From Polytrichum commune (taxonomy: Eukaryota; Streptophyta; Polytrichopsida; Polytrichales; Polytrichaceae), in contig OX485806.1 in NCBI GenBank assembly GCA_950295325.1, positions 29,636,001 to 29,700,000 on the forward strand: DNA of 64,000 nt, written 5' to 3'. Shown here piece by piece: positions 26,291 through 38,402 of the stretch. Both the position numbers and the translations under genes were made by a program. The notes beneath the pieces were generated by a model that had not been told where the DNA came from, did no database searches, and saw nothing but the letters and a program-made list of their open reading frames with translations. Position 1 is the stretch's first letter, and every line of letters begins with the position of its first letter.

Positions 26291-28152
26291 TCCAAGACCA
26301 AGATTCACAATGCAATATTAAATACGTACACATCTATATAGTGTACGTATTTACATCACGACAGCGTAAAACGTGGTGGGCCCCATCTTAACACGTAATT
26401 TTGGCATTTTGTTACTGGGATGAGAGAGTGATGAAGGGAGCGGGTGGTGCGTGGTGTTGACAACATATTTTGTGAGCTTTGGGGTGAAACTATAGTGTGT
26501 GGGGTTTTAAATGAGTTAATGTTTGTGGGGCAAGGTTGCCAAGAAGCAAAATCTTGTCGTACTTATTAAGATGGTTGTGCAGAGGTTGTTGTTTTGTGTC
26601 CATGTTTTTTCCTCTGCACTTTTTGAGAGATGGCTTTGGTAGATGGTGAGGTTGATTTGGAGGCGGTAATTCCAACAATAACCATAAAGGGTGATGTGGT
26701 TGAGGATGTTGAAGGAATCTCCTCCACAATAGTATGGGAGGAGGTTGTAGCTGAGGAGGCTCTGGTTGTAGTTTCTCATGATTTTGTGTTTATCTCAGTC
26801 ATGCTTGGGAAAGTTGTGGGAGGGAGAACCTGATGATGGTTCTCTTTGTTTGTGTGTCCCTGCATGGCAAGGTGGGGTGCCCAATCAAGTGGGGCCTCAT
26901 GATGCATCATCACAAAGTTTAGTGATCGTGGTCAAGGAGGGCCTATTAGTTCCCGGATTTAAGCAGCCAATCATTTATTCAGGAGCTTATTCGGGAGTGT
27001 GTGGGACCATTTCTATTTGGACTAAGGATGGTGATATGGTTTACAACCATCATCAGTTTTTAAGGGGGGCCTATGTTGAGGTGGACATGTTGTTTTAATT
27101 ATGTTGACATAGCAATTAATAGCATTTGTTACTCTCAATTCCAGAGTTGTGGGTAGATTGGAGTAGGAGTGGGTTAGTTTTGCTCATGGACAGAGAAGGT
27201 TTGAGGATATGTCTAACCCTGGCTAAGAAACTCTTGGTCTCTCATCATTAGCTTCAAATTATAGAGTGTGTGTAATACAATGGTTTTTGAAATATGAATG
27301 CCAAGTGAATCATATTTCTTGGTTGGTGTTGATGGTGTGTTGACCATGAGAGTCGTAGGTGAAGGGGGTCTTATAGTATCAAGGTGGTGGAGGAATAGGT
27401 GTTTAGTTATGTTCTATCCTACATTTATTAAGGATGACATATGTTTAGTTTTGTATGGACGTGTGGAGGGCTTGTACAGTTGGAGGTTAGTACAATATCG
27501 TATTGCGGGAGTGTGGATGGTCCCTCTGTATCCTGCGGTGAGTATAATCAAAGGTTTGACTTGCCAACCTAGTGTGCGTAGTTTGACTAGCACTGGGTTG
27601 TAATTCTATAGTTTGTGTGCATGGAATCTCTTGGCGATTTGTCATGACAAAAGGAAAATTTGATGAACTAGACATGCAATCTAGGTGCTGAAAAATGGGG
27701 GGCAAGGTGGCTTCTCTCATGGTACCAATGACCCACATTATGTCGGGTCTGAGTTGAGAGACACGTGCAGTGTGCAAAGTAGCATTCACATGGGAGGAAC
27801 CATGATGGGAGAGTATTGTCGCATAGTCTATTGTATTGTGATCCTACATTAATGAGTTGGTAACATCTAGTTAGGTTACTGGACAGTAGGATGTTGTCAA
27901 TATTGTGCACGACCTTGACATGCCTTGAGATACGCAAACCATGGATGTACCTATCTGTGCATTTGGAAGGAGATGGTGCCATGTGTCTATTCTCTAAGGG
28001 GCCAAAGAGTGCAATGCATGTTTGGGTATACGTATGGCCAAAATATGTGTTTTTGTAGGTTGCTCGTACATTGTGCATAAAAGAACATAAGGACTTGGTT
28101 AATTTGTGGATTTGTTATCCATGATGTTGTCCAATATGCATCAGATTGGGCT
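26291..28152. other. Intergenic, no gene seen
   Basis: Frames of 60-140 codons occur on both strands (for example 26630-26833, 26778-27098, 27668-28078), but none has a recognisable domain. It is probably old transposon sequence leading into the repeat block at 28153. Confidence 0.45.
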
Positions 28153-28347
28153 TGTCGCGCACCTCTCCATGAGGAGTGTCTGAAACACCATGGCCATAAG
28201 GGGGACCCCGGAGTAACACCCGGGACTTGTGGCGCCGTTGGTGAGAGGGCCCAAGTGATCCTAGTATGGGTGAGGGCCCCGGGTGTTGGGAACGCCTCCC
28301 ACCCACGGAGACTAGGAGGCACAAGGGTAAGGCCATGAGCTATGCGT
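28153..28347. repeat. 195-bp direct repeat, left copy, flanking a transposon nest
   Basis: Nearly identical to 31805-31999 in the same orientation, both 195 bp long. It contains CACCTCTCCATGAGGAG, GTGGCGCCGTTGGTGAGAGG and CGCCTCCCACCCACGGAG. The copies flank the hAT and gypsy fragments. They may be parts of long terminal repeats, or of another element, now diverged outside this block. Confidence 0.85.
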
Positions 28348-28852
28348 CAATGAACGGGTAGTGCCAGCAGTTAGTTACGAGCTAGCCAGTTGATTTTGAG
28401 AATTTCGGAATGCAATTGGAAAGTTTAGGCAGGGTACGTTTCCGGAAGAAAATGAAGGTTTACGGAAATGGGCCGATTAGAAAAATAAAATGCTGGCATT
28501 TCGGCAAGTTGCCCTAGAGTATCCACGGCAAATTGCCGATTAAGAAATAATTTTCACGGCGGGCAGCCGACCAAATATATATTTTTTAGGTAAGGTTTTC
28601 AATACTATGCAAAGTTGGAGACTATGCCTTGTTGGCTTGTGGTTTGGGCCCTTTAGGGTTAGAGTGGCTTGTGGTTTAGGGCTCCCCTTGCTTCCCTAAA
28701 CCAGCTTTGACTCCGTAGTAGTGGAGGACCGGAGGTTCCATTTTCGTTGTTGGTTTTACAAACAAGCACCTGGACCCTAAATTTGTTGTTACTTATGTGA
28801 GAGAGTTGGTGTGTCATCGTAGTACCTGCAAGCCTGTGTGAGTTGTGATACT

Positions 28853-28916
28853 TGTGAGCGGAGAAATCTGTGAGCGGAGAAACCTGTGTGAGCGGAGAAA
28901 CCTGTAAGCGGCGAAC
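28853..28916. repeat. Short tandem repeat, GTGAGCGGAGAAACCTGT type
   Basis: Four imperfect units of about 16-20 bp run head to tail. A (GTTT)n microsatellite follows at about 29009-29034. Non-coding. Confidence 0.75.
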
Positions 28917-29089
28917 CCATAACCCTTGCTTCAAACCCACTAGGCATCCTTAAAAAAAGAAAAAGACGGAGAAGGAGAAGGAGCGGGAGCGGGGGCGCGG
29001 CGCGGCGGTCGTTTGTTTGTTTGTTTGTTTGTTTTTCAACTCCTTCAGCTTTCTTTTTCTGAGTTATGTTTCTTTACAGGTTCTACTTC

Positions 29090-29902
29090 ATGACTAAGAG
29101 ACAGAAGTCCATCCGCGATGCCTACTTTGCAAAGTCCCGAGATACTGATTCTTCTACGAGTGACAACATCATTTCTGTTCACAGTCCCAACACAAATCAA
29201 CCACAAGCGCGAGATTTGTGGAAAGAACAATGGGCGCTTCAATTCCAATGGATAGATTATTCTGCGTCCGAAGGTAAAATCTTCTGTAAGATTTGTAGGG
29301 AGAAAGGTGGCCGCTCAGTATACGCCAAAGATGGATCAAAAAAATTCAAAGTTAGTGTCTTTACAGACCATTCTCAATCGAATGAACACCAAAGGCTTGC
29401 TTGGGCCTGCACCAGCGGCGAGAAAACTATGGAGAAAGCAATTTTCACTTGTCAGCGTGCTTGTGATGAAGCATTGCAAACCCTCTTCAAAGCAACCTAC
29501 TTCACAGGGAAGCAATTCTTCCATATTCCAAATTCCCTGCACTCTGTAAATTGCTGATGTCTGTCCATGCTCCTATTACAGCTGACATGTACCAAGATGA
29601 AAAAACTTGCAATGACTTAATAACCTGTATTTCTGTAGTAATCCAAAACAAAATACTTTGTAGGATTCGAAATTCTCCATTCTTTGGCATTATGATTGAT
29701 GAATCTACAAATATCAGTGCCACTGGACATCTTGTTATGTTTGCCACAATTCTAGAGGAGGGTATGCCCAAAAATGTTTTCCTAGGGTTGTTATAGTTGG
29801 ATGGCGGTAAAAAAAATTCAGCTTCAATTTTTGACTGTGTTCAAATGATTTTAATCCTCTCTATATTATGCCGCACGTCATTTTTTAAATGCACTAAGTG
29901 AT
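29090..29902 (+). pseudogene. Broken hAT-type transposase, N-terminal part
   Basis: The frame from 29090 begins MTKRQKSIRDAYF, typical of the ZMYM/ZNF862-like hAT group. A TTF/BED-like zinc-finger block follows: CKIC, then the His-containing NEHQRLA about 40 residues later. A frameshift near 29510 moves the reading to the frame carrying FPALCKLLMSVHAPIT, then FFGIMIDESTNISATGH, which holds the first catalytic aspartate of the RNase H-like fold. An in-frame TAG at about 29793 precedes LDGGKKNSASIFDC. The sequence then loses similarity near 29902, where a gypsy fragment takes over. The large C-terminal dimerisation region is absent. Dead copy. Confidence 0.8.
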
Positions 29903-30975
29903 CTACCTGTGGTATAATGCCATCTTGTTGATGGTAGAGCGGTTTGCCAAGTTGGCACACATGGTGCCGATTGTGGGAATTGCCACCGAGTTGGAGACCG
30001 TATAGCCTTTTCTCAAAAGATGGTTGAGGCACCACGGGTTGCCAAGAGTGATTATGTCGGATCAAGATCCAAAGTTCACAAGTCCATTTTCAATGCACTT
30101 CTCTAAGGAGGTCGGAATGAAACTAAGGTTTAGCACGGCCTTGCATTCCCAAATGGATGGGAAAACGGAACGTGTGAATGAAGTTTTGAAGCAATTCTTG
30201 AGGAACTTGGTGAGGGCGGACCAAGGAGATTGGGCGGACTATGTGGGTCAAGCGGAGTGTAATTGCAATGTAGCCACGCACTTGGCCACCAAGGGGTGGT
30301 CTTTCGTGGTGGCTTATGGAGTGGATGCGCTCCAACCTATTAACCTAGCTCTCGAGGGGACACATTCAACACTAGAGTTCAACCAAGATGGTGAGGACTT
30401 GGCCAAGGAGCGTAAACAAGTCTTGGACATGACCAAGTTGTTGGTGGAGAAAGCCCGAAGGTGCTACGAAGTGCAAGTCAATGCTGGAAGATGTGAAGTG
30501 GAGTATGAGGTGGGCCAAAAAGATGTTGTTGAATGTAGACAACTTCACCTTGGGGAAGGCCTTACTCCAAAGTTCATGTCCTAAATTGGAGCTCCGATTC
30601 CCATTATGGAACAAGTGTTCAAGGATATATATAAGTTGGAATTACCACCCGAGATCAAAGTGCATCCGACATTTCATGTCTCATTACTAAAGCCATTTAA
30701 GGACGACGCCTTGTGGCCCGATCACAAGCAAGTGATTAGGCCACCTCCCGACCTTGTGGAGGTCATTTGAAACATGAGGTACGAGGGCATCCTCAAGTGT
30801 AGGAAGCCCAAGAGAGAAAAAAAAAATTACAAAATTACAAAGGTGTACTTGGTGAAATGATGAGGATACCATGATAAAGAAACCGTTTGGGTAGCGGCAA
30901 GAGACATGATGAATGGCAATGAATTGGTGAAGCACTTTGAAGAAATTAAGGCTAGACATTCCAATAAAAACTAGC
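29903..30975 (+). pseudogene. Ty3/gypsy (chromovirus-type) integrase fragment
   Basis: It starts inside the integrase core, ERFAKLAHMVPI, with a stop soon after. It continues through HHGLPRVIMSDQDPKF (second catalytic Asp) and FSTALHSQMDGKTERVNEV (catalytic Glu). After a frame break come HPTFHVSLLKPF and RPPPDLVEVI. Then comes a degenerate chromodomain, with YEGILKCRKPKR, a stop, and WVAARDMMNGNELVKHFEE. The first catalytic aspartate, reverse transcriptase, RNase H, protease and gag are missing from the window. Several stops make it non-functional. Confidence 0.88.
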
Positions 30976-31002
30976 GTAGGCATTGATGAGGACATCAATC
31001 TC

Positions 31003-32800
31003 CTTTAGTGGGGGAGAGACTCTAGTAGCACACTTAGCTTCGAGGCAATGCCGTCCACAACATGTACTTGTTCTTTGGCTTTAGGCAATAAAATCCAACT
31101 TTAGTGGTGCAAAGAGAAAAGTATGAGATGAGGTCCTAGTCTTGTACTTGTGCTTGGTTAGTGGAAGAGGGGGAATAGACATGCCAAACTAGGTTAGGTA
31201 AGCCGAGTAATTGGGGGCCATGAACTAGGAGGGGCCTTGGATAAAACCAAAAAAATTCTTAGCCTTGGGCTTGTCCGGGCAGGGGCAAGGTGATGGCGCG
31301 TGCTCATAAAAGTGCTACCCGCGAGCTAACGTGAGTTGGCGCATGGGAGTCATGAACCCATGTCTCGAAAGAGCAAAGTGGGAACCGAGTCGGGCGGGAC
31401 TTGGCATCACCCCCGTGCGATCGAGGTGTGGCTTAACAATGGAAAGCCATCTCGGAGTTGCAACCGAGACAACCTAGTGGAAGTGTTGAGGTCTCGCCTA
31501 GATGTGTCATGTTAGACTAGTGGAGCCTAACGGGGGAGGCCCCAAAGGAGGGGCAACCCAAATGAGTCCCAAAGTAGGTGGGTCTAATATAGGTTAGGTC
31601 CTTAGAGGAAAAATCCAAGTTCGCTAATGGACCACCTAGCTAGGAACGACACCTTTGGGACTATGCCAAATTTGAAGATGCATTGTGGGGGTCGCGCCCT
31701 AAGGTAAACACAATGTCGCACCATGGAGAATGGCAACTTGAGAATTGGTGTGCCGACTACGAGTATAGTCGATGAGGGCATCGACTCCGTTTGGTGGGGG
31801 TGACTGTCGTGCACCTCTCCATGAGGAGTGCCCAAAACACCATGGGCACAAGGGGGACCCCGGAGTGACACCCGGGACTTGTGGCGCCGTTGGTGAGAGG
31901 GCCCAAGTGATCCTAGTGTGGGTGAGGGCCCTGGGCGTTGGGAACGCCTCCCACCCACGGAGACTAGGAGGCTCGAGGGTAAGGCCATAAGCTTTGCGTA
32001 GCTCATGGCGTGTAGATTCTAGAATGCTCAAGAACACCTCAATTGGAGGTGTGAGCTAGGAGTTATGCCAAGTTGAGTGGGGCGTTGTCCTGGGACAACG
32101 CCCTGGTACAACGGTGGCCTGGGAGGGATTCCCGGGACTGCCAAGGTTTGACCACGCATAACTTCCTCAATACTTGCCCAAATGGGGCAAGTGAGGCATC
32201 CATCGGCATCTACGTGAAGCGTAGATGAAGATGAAGTGGTCACTTGTTACCATCAGAGATCACATAAGGAAGTTATGATGGTCTAAAGCTGCTAGGGGCT
32301 TCTAGGCCCAGCGGCTAAGGGAAAATGTCTACTTGGCCCCAACTCTTGCTAGAGAGACAAAAGGTTTCTTGGCGGTGGGGTAGGGGCCCTGCCTAGAGTC
32401 CTAGAGGCTTATATGGGTGAGGTGGTGTGGCCTTACCCACCCGAGGCTGAACGGCACGGCCTCCATGGGCTTTGGCCCAATGTGAGGCCATAGTTGCCTA
32501 GTATGGTTCGGGTTGTTGTAGTGTTGCTCCGGCAATGCGATGATCAACATAAGATTGGACTTCCATGGATGGAAGTCCACATCTAAGAATTGGTTGCCTA
32601 TTAAAGGGTGAGTCCTGAAAGGAAAGTAGGAGGGTTGGTTCCCTCTTATGAACTATAAGGTCCGGGGTAGGAGGAGCTAACCATTAGCATGGCGGAATGC
32701 GAAGGGTTAGCACTCGTAACCTTTGCTAAAAATGAAAATTGGCAAGAATTTTAAGGGACTAGCAAGGGTTGCGACACAGGGACCCAAGCAAGGGAAAAAG
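31003..32800 (+). mobile_element. Probable 3' end of the gypsy element: polypurine tract and LTR-like sequence
   Basis: Directly after the integrase fragment comes TTTAGTGGGGGAGAGAC, the usual polypurine tract of chromoviruses. It is followed by about 1.8 kb of non-coding, relatively GC-rich sequence with LTR character, including CGCATAACTTCCTCAATAC near 32155. LTR ends could not be fixed; the 195-bp block at 31805-31999 recurs at 28153-28347. Frames here are short and unconvincing. Confidence 0.5.
31805..31999. repeat. 195-bp direct repeat, right copy
   Basis: The partner of 28153-28347, same orientation, with only scattered substitutions. Upstream it is preceded by GGGGGTGACTGTCGTG, where the left copy has a shorter variant. 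Confidence 0.85.
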
Positions 32801-33784
32801 AACAGAGGATTGTGGGGCCAAAGTCGGCCTCGGGGGCTAGGGCGGGGGAGCTAGGTGATTGTGGTTGAGATGAGTTGGGTGAGTGTGGACGTGGGGTGTG
32901 ACAAGGTGCTGGCTTAGTGGTGAGCTGAATGTGGGTGTGGAGCATGGAGGCGGCCAAGAGTGAGGTGAAGGAGGCACGACATGGATAAAAACATTCGAAG
33001 TTGTGGTTGTTGTGTTATTGCTTTTGTTGTTGTCATTTGATGTTTTTGTCCCCACAAGTACATATCCCTTATTTATTTTGGACAACTAGTTTGTTTAAAT
33101 ATACTTAATTTTTTTTTTTGATAAGGTGTGTTGTGTCAAAGGCCTTATTGTCACTAGGAAAATTTAGTTGTTTCTTGTAAGATTAAACCCAGGATGGGTA
33201 TTTTTACTTAATGCCTTGTGGGGTCCTTGGACAGGTTTCTTCCCCACGGTTTGTTTTATGGTTACATTCGGGAATTGAATCTCTTCAATTTGTACAAAGA
33301 TAAGAAACGAAGCATATATTTATTAAGTTGAAACTGAGTTGAACAAACTCAAAAATAATTTTTCAATAAGATGAGAAAATACTATAATAAAATTATGGTC
33401 ATTGAAGATAATCAAAATAGATGTGTCTTCTCTAATTTATTATGGAACTTCCATCGCATTCAAATAATAACTAACCAACTATGTTCATCCCAACTACACT
33501 TAATTCTTTGAGACTGAGGTATCTTTAAGCTCCTGTTGTCACTAGATACCGGGGTTATTTTGACGTTTCACTAAGATTTTCATATGGTTTAAGGGGCTAC
33601 ATTAAGTTTTTTCATCTTTAGGTTTACGTAGATATGAAAATTTCAACAAAAATGTCTAGAGTCAAATTTCATTCTGTTTCATAACATGATACTTTATAAC
33701 TTACTCATCATAGACCAAAATTGTGTAGACTGTAGTGTGCAAAGTTCAAACACCTAGAAATACTCACATATAGCCTAGTGATGA
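32801..33784. other. Intergenic, no gene seen
   Basis: The end of the transposon nest grades into AT-rich sequence. No frame is supported. Confidence 0.45.
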
Positions 33785-35065
33785 ACTCTTCATTGGAAAC
33801 CTAAATGATGTGCATGAGTTGCTATGTAAATAAAGCCCAATATACAAAAATTTATAGAGAAAGACAAATGTATATGTACTACTGGTAGGCTTGAAAATGG
33901 ACTCATGAAGCTTTTCAATTTAATGTGGTAAATGCATGTACGGCATATACAATGTACAAATCATAAAAAAATAGGCCTTTACTACTTATACAATCCACTT
34001 TCACTTTCCAATGAGAAAGTCATTGAACACTTTTTCATCCATAAGATGCAACTGAATAATTGCATCAAGCAAACAAAGACAAGAGCACAATTACTTAGCC
34101 ACAATCCGGTGAGAAAAACTCAAGGGATCCGACAAGTGCTTCAAAGCCTCATGTTTGTAAAATCCTAGTTCACTCAAATACAAGCCCTGATAAGAATGAA
34201 CATGATAGTCATTGGAGACTATTATCCTATGACAACAATGTATGAAAATGTAAATCAATTGAAAACAACACATGTATTGTTGATTTTTCCTCTAGACCTT
34301 AGGGCCCCGTTTTGTAAATCTGCCTTTTCTTCAATGCATTAGTGCATATAGTATACATATATAAGGGAGAGGTTTCATATTCTTTGCTATGTAAATGTAA
34401 GTAGGATTTGAGAAAGTGAAAAGCAAGGAAAAGGACCAATTGTGCTTAAAGTTTATCACTTTATCAAAAATATCGCGCCAAAGTTGACAAAGGCATCAAG
34501 CTTACTGATTGCGAGGATACCCAAGGTAGGACTTTGCATTGGAAACCTAAATGATGTGTTTGGGTAACCATGAAATTAAACCCCTTGTATATGAGAAGTT
34601 TATAAAGAAAATAAAATGTATACACATAGTAATGGCATGCTAGAAAATGGACTCATGTATTTATATTAAGATTTTCAATTTAATGTGATAACTACCTCCA
34701 CTACATATAAAAACATAAATTATGAATTAAATATTCCATAATTACATGTAAAATCCATGTTCACTTATTAATGAGAAAGTCATCAATGAACCAATTTTCA
34801 TCCATAGCATGTAACTCAAAGATTGCATTGAACAAACAAAGACAAGAGCAAAATAACTTAGCCACAATCTGGAGAGAAAAAACTCAAAGGAGCCCATAAG
34901 CACTTAAAGAGCCTCTAGCTTGTCCTATAACCAAATGCGAACCCTATCAAGAATGAATATGAGAGAGTTATTGAAGACTAGCATCATATGACAATAATGG
35001 ATGAAAATGTGAATAAGATGAAACTAACACATCTGTTGTCAAAACTTTCTCTAAATCTTAGGGTC
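33785..35065. repeat. Duplicated segment, two copies about 746 bp apart
   Basis: 33785-34305 is repeated at 34531-35065 with many substitutions and small gaps. Shared landmarks in order: CATTGGAAACCTAAATGATG, AAAATGGACTCATG, TTTTCAATTTAATGTG, AATGAGAAAGTCAT, ACAAAGACAAGAGCA, TTAGCCACAATC, CTTAGGG. Non-coding. It looks like an old direct duplication. Confidence 0.8.
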
Positions 35066-37120
35066 TCCTCTTGCACTGGACAAAATTAATACCTCTCCCT
35101 TATGTATACTATGTACGCTGATGCCTCAATTATACCCCTTCTTACACTCACATTAGTTCGTACGTGGTATGAAATGTCCACCCCCTAGGCAAGGGTACAA
35201 CCAATACCTCACACATAAAGCATGAACAGATTCAATTCATTGTCATGATTCCAAAGACATTTCCTTTTGGACTCTTTACGTCATTCCATTGCTACTCCAT
35301 AGCCCCAACTATTGACCCCAACGAGGGTCAATAGGAATGAGTCATTTCATACAAGATTACCTTTTACTCTTCCACCTAAATTGATGAGAAGCATTGCTAG
35401 TCCAATAGTGTCTTTTTAAAGTGAAATTTTACACAAGAATATCTCGAATCAATCCTATGGAACCGGTGGTGGTGAATCAACCACAAATTTATAGAGACCA
35501 AGATTTCGGTCCGAGTGGATGAGAGGCCGGTGAGCTCCAAACATCCACAATTTTCCCAAACATCAAAAGTGAAAGGCAGTCTCCACACTAGATATATTGT
35601 GTATACTACCAATGACATTAAATGCTAAATTTAAGGCCTACACACACCTTTGGGTGCTACACTAACACCAACACCCTAAAATCTTGTAGAATAAGTACAT
35701 ATCGCTTTTGAGAATACCCACCACATGAATATCTGGCTTCGGTGAATCATCATTGGTTATGGGTCATTCACCAATAAAACTTTGAACTACACTAATTATC
35801 CCAATTAGTGTCGTGTTACTACTGGAAGTTACGCAATGCAATAACATCTTATTCATGAGTTCAATTCTTACCAACGAAAGTTCACTACACTAAATATGAT
35901 ATTTAGTGTGACTTAATATTTGGAAGTACGCAATTTTATAATTGTCTACTGTGCATCTCATTTTTTACCAACCATGGTCGAATTGGTTGTTTGGACACTA
36001 TGGAACATAAACATCTTTACTTGGTAGAAAAGTACATTAATAGCAAAAAGATATAGAGACATGTAACTCCAACAGTAAGTCATTCTAAATATCATATTTA
36101 GTGTAGGTTGTTTGGACATTATAGAACATAAATAACTTTGCTTGGTAATATATTACATTCTCAATAAATAGTTTTAGCATTGCCTAACTCTGAATAGTAA
36201 CACGCACTACTTGAGATAATCAATGTGAACTTATAACTTTTGCATACAAAATCTAGACAAGACATACTCTAGTGCGTTGGAACCCTCTTTTGATTGCTAA
36301 CAAGAATCATTCAAAATTCTATATATCACTCTAAATACTAGAATAGATACATATCATCCAAGAAGTCCGAGATATATATATATATATATATATAAGATCA
36401 ACTTAAAAACTTAACCAAAAAGAATCTCTGTGAATGCACCTACACTATCCAAGATGCTTGGAGAGGGAGCACCCTTTAAAATGATACTTTTTGTGCACTA
36501 CTATGGTCTACCTTATAATATGTACCATGGTAAAATTGAGATTATACCGAATACAAATAATATGATTCAAATATTCCATACATTACCCCTGTACTCGATC
36601 CATGATTCATTCAGGTTTGCAGTTTGCACAATGCTGGACAAGTTTCAATTTGAATTGAATCAAGAGCCGACTTACAAAGATTGCACTTAAGATTCAAGTC
36701 AACATTTGCAGCAGCAACAGAATCCTCGTCCTCCTCCCACTCTGCCCTTAAGTTAGTTAACCTACCCCGGAAAACCGACGTCATCACAACTTACCGCAAG
36801 TATAAGGTGGCATGCATGGCAAAGTCCAACAATCCATGACGTGAAATACAAGAGGCAAATTTGATGATTTCTGACACATTTTGTCTTTCCCTGTTCTTCG
36901 CATGTCTGCCATGTGGAATTGTAACTTAATTGCACTCAAGGTACCTTTTTGGATGGGGGAATGGCAGGAAATGAATTTGGGTGGTGGGAATCTTCCCAAC
37001 TTTTTGCAAGAATACTCGTATTCTCCGAACAAGTTCAGTGAATCTGGCCACACCTCGAAAAAATTCACAATAACTGATGATCAACAAAGAAAGAGAAACT
37101 CCGGTCCCATTGCATTCTGG
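35066..37120. other. Intergenic, no gene seen; palindromes and TA microsatellite
   Basis: It contains three imperfect palindromes of the type ACACTAAATATGATATTTAG (35787-35811, 35884-35911, 36082-36105) and a TA microsatellite at about 36371-36393. The frames at 36784-37307 on both strands have no known domain. Confidence 0.5.
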
Positions 37121-38000
37121 CCAGGGTGATGGTGTAGGGAATGTTTTTGGAGAATTTTGTGACGTCATCTCTCTTGGTGCCTTTCGGTGACGAAGAAGTT
37201 GTTATGGCAAGCTTTTTGAGTGATGTCGAATTGAAACGCATTGAGTGAAGAAGCAAGCGGTGGGTAGAGTACAGTACATGAATTCCCAGAAGTAATGCAG
37301 GGGGCACAATTTTTCTCTATGTGTAGAAAGAATTGATTCTTTGTGATGGGTGATGGCTTTTAAATCATTGCATTTGAGGCCAGGGTGAAGGTGTAGGAAA
37401 AGGTTTTGGAGAAATTCATATCATCTTCTCTCTGGGTTGCTTTTGGTGATGAAGTAGATGTAATGGCAAGATTTTAAAGTCATGTTGAACTCAAATCCAG
37501 AATTGAGTGAGTTAACCAAGCGGTGTGTAATTTGCTGTGATGTGAAACCCCGATGACATGTAGTACCTATATTTCAAGAAGTAATGCAGGGGGCACAATT
37601 TTTTCCTATGTGGAAATAGATTGAGTCTCTGTGATGGGTGGCTGATGGCTTTTGAATCACTGCATTTTGGTCAGGTTGATGGTGTAGGCAACGTTTTCGG
37701 AGAATTTCGTGTTGTCATATCTCTTGGTTCCTTTTGGTGACGAAGTAATTCTTATGGAAGGTTTTTGAGTAGTATTGAACTCTTCCAGAATTGAGTAACG
37801 AAGCAAGCGGTGGGGTGGATACAGTGACATGTCATTTAATTTTCTGTATAGAAAGAGATTGATTTCTCTTTGATGAGTTGCTTCTTAATTTTTGCATTGA
37901 GGCCAGTGTGAAAGTATAGGAAAACGTTTTGGAGAATTTCATGTCAAAGTCTCTCTGGGTTCTCTTTTGGTGACGAAGAAGTAGTTATGGCAAGCTTTTT
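37121..38000 (+). repeat. Four-unit tandem repeat upstream of the FRO gene
   Basis: The units begin with GGCCAGGGTGATGGTGTAGG or variants at about 37121, 37379, 37668 and 37901. Each continues with a GTTTTGGAGAATTTC-like block, TCTCTCTTGGTTCCTTTTGG and GACGAAG..GTTATGGCAAG. The spacing is 258, 289 and 233 bp. The array ends 400 bp before the FRO start codon, so it falls in the promoter or leader. Confidence 0.82.
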
Positions 38001-38402
38001 AGTGCTAAATCATGGGTTTCTGTCGTTGTAGATGAGCAGTGGGATGGCACTTTTGCTATTCATAAATCCTAGTGGTGCGAGGGGAGATGTTATACATGGT
38101 GATGGTGGCAAATTCTCTTTTCAGCAAAAAATTGGCATCATTTTTAGTGATTCGGTACGAGGAGGGACATGAAGAACCTTAACTAAGTTCAAATTTCTGT
38201 GTAATTTCAGGTGATGGACAATTTTTAGGTGACCTCAACATTGAAGACTGTTGGAGAGTTTGGAATCTTTGCAAACTTTCTATTCTGTGACGACGTTCCA
38301 ACAATTCAATTCTTCTATCACCAAATTTGAAATTTAGATTGCGACTGCTTAATGACTATACACCCCAATCTTTACCTGTAAATCGCCAGCCTGTGATCAG
38401 AG

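Noticed and set aside
31602-32243. Overlapping frames of 70-134 codons on both strands
   Set aside because: They fall in the LTR-like and 195-bp repeat sequence; GC-rich composition explains the openness.
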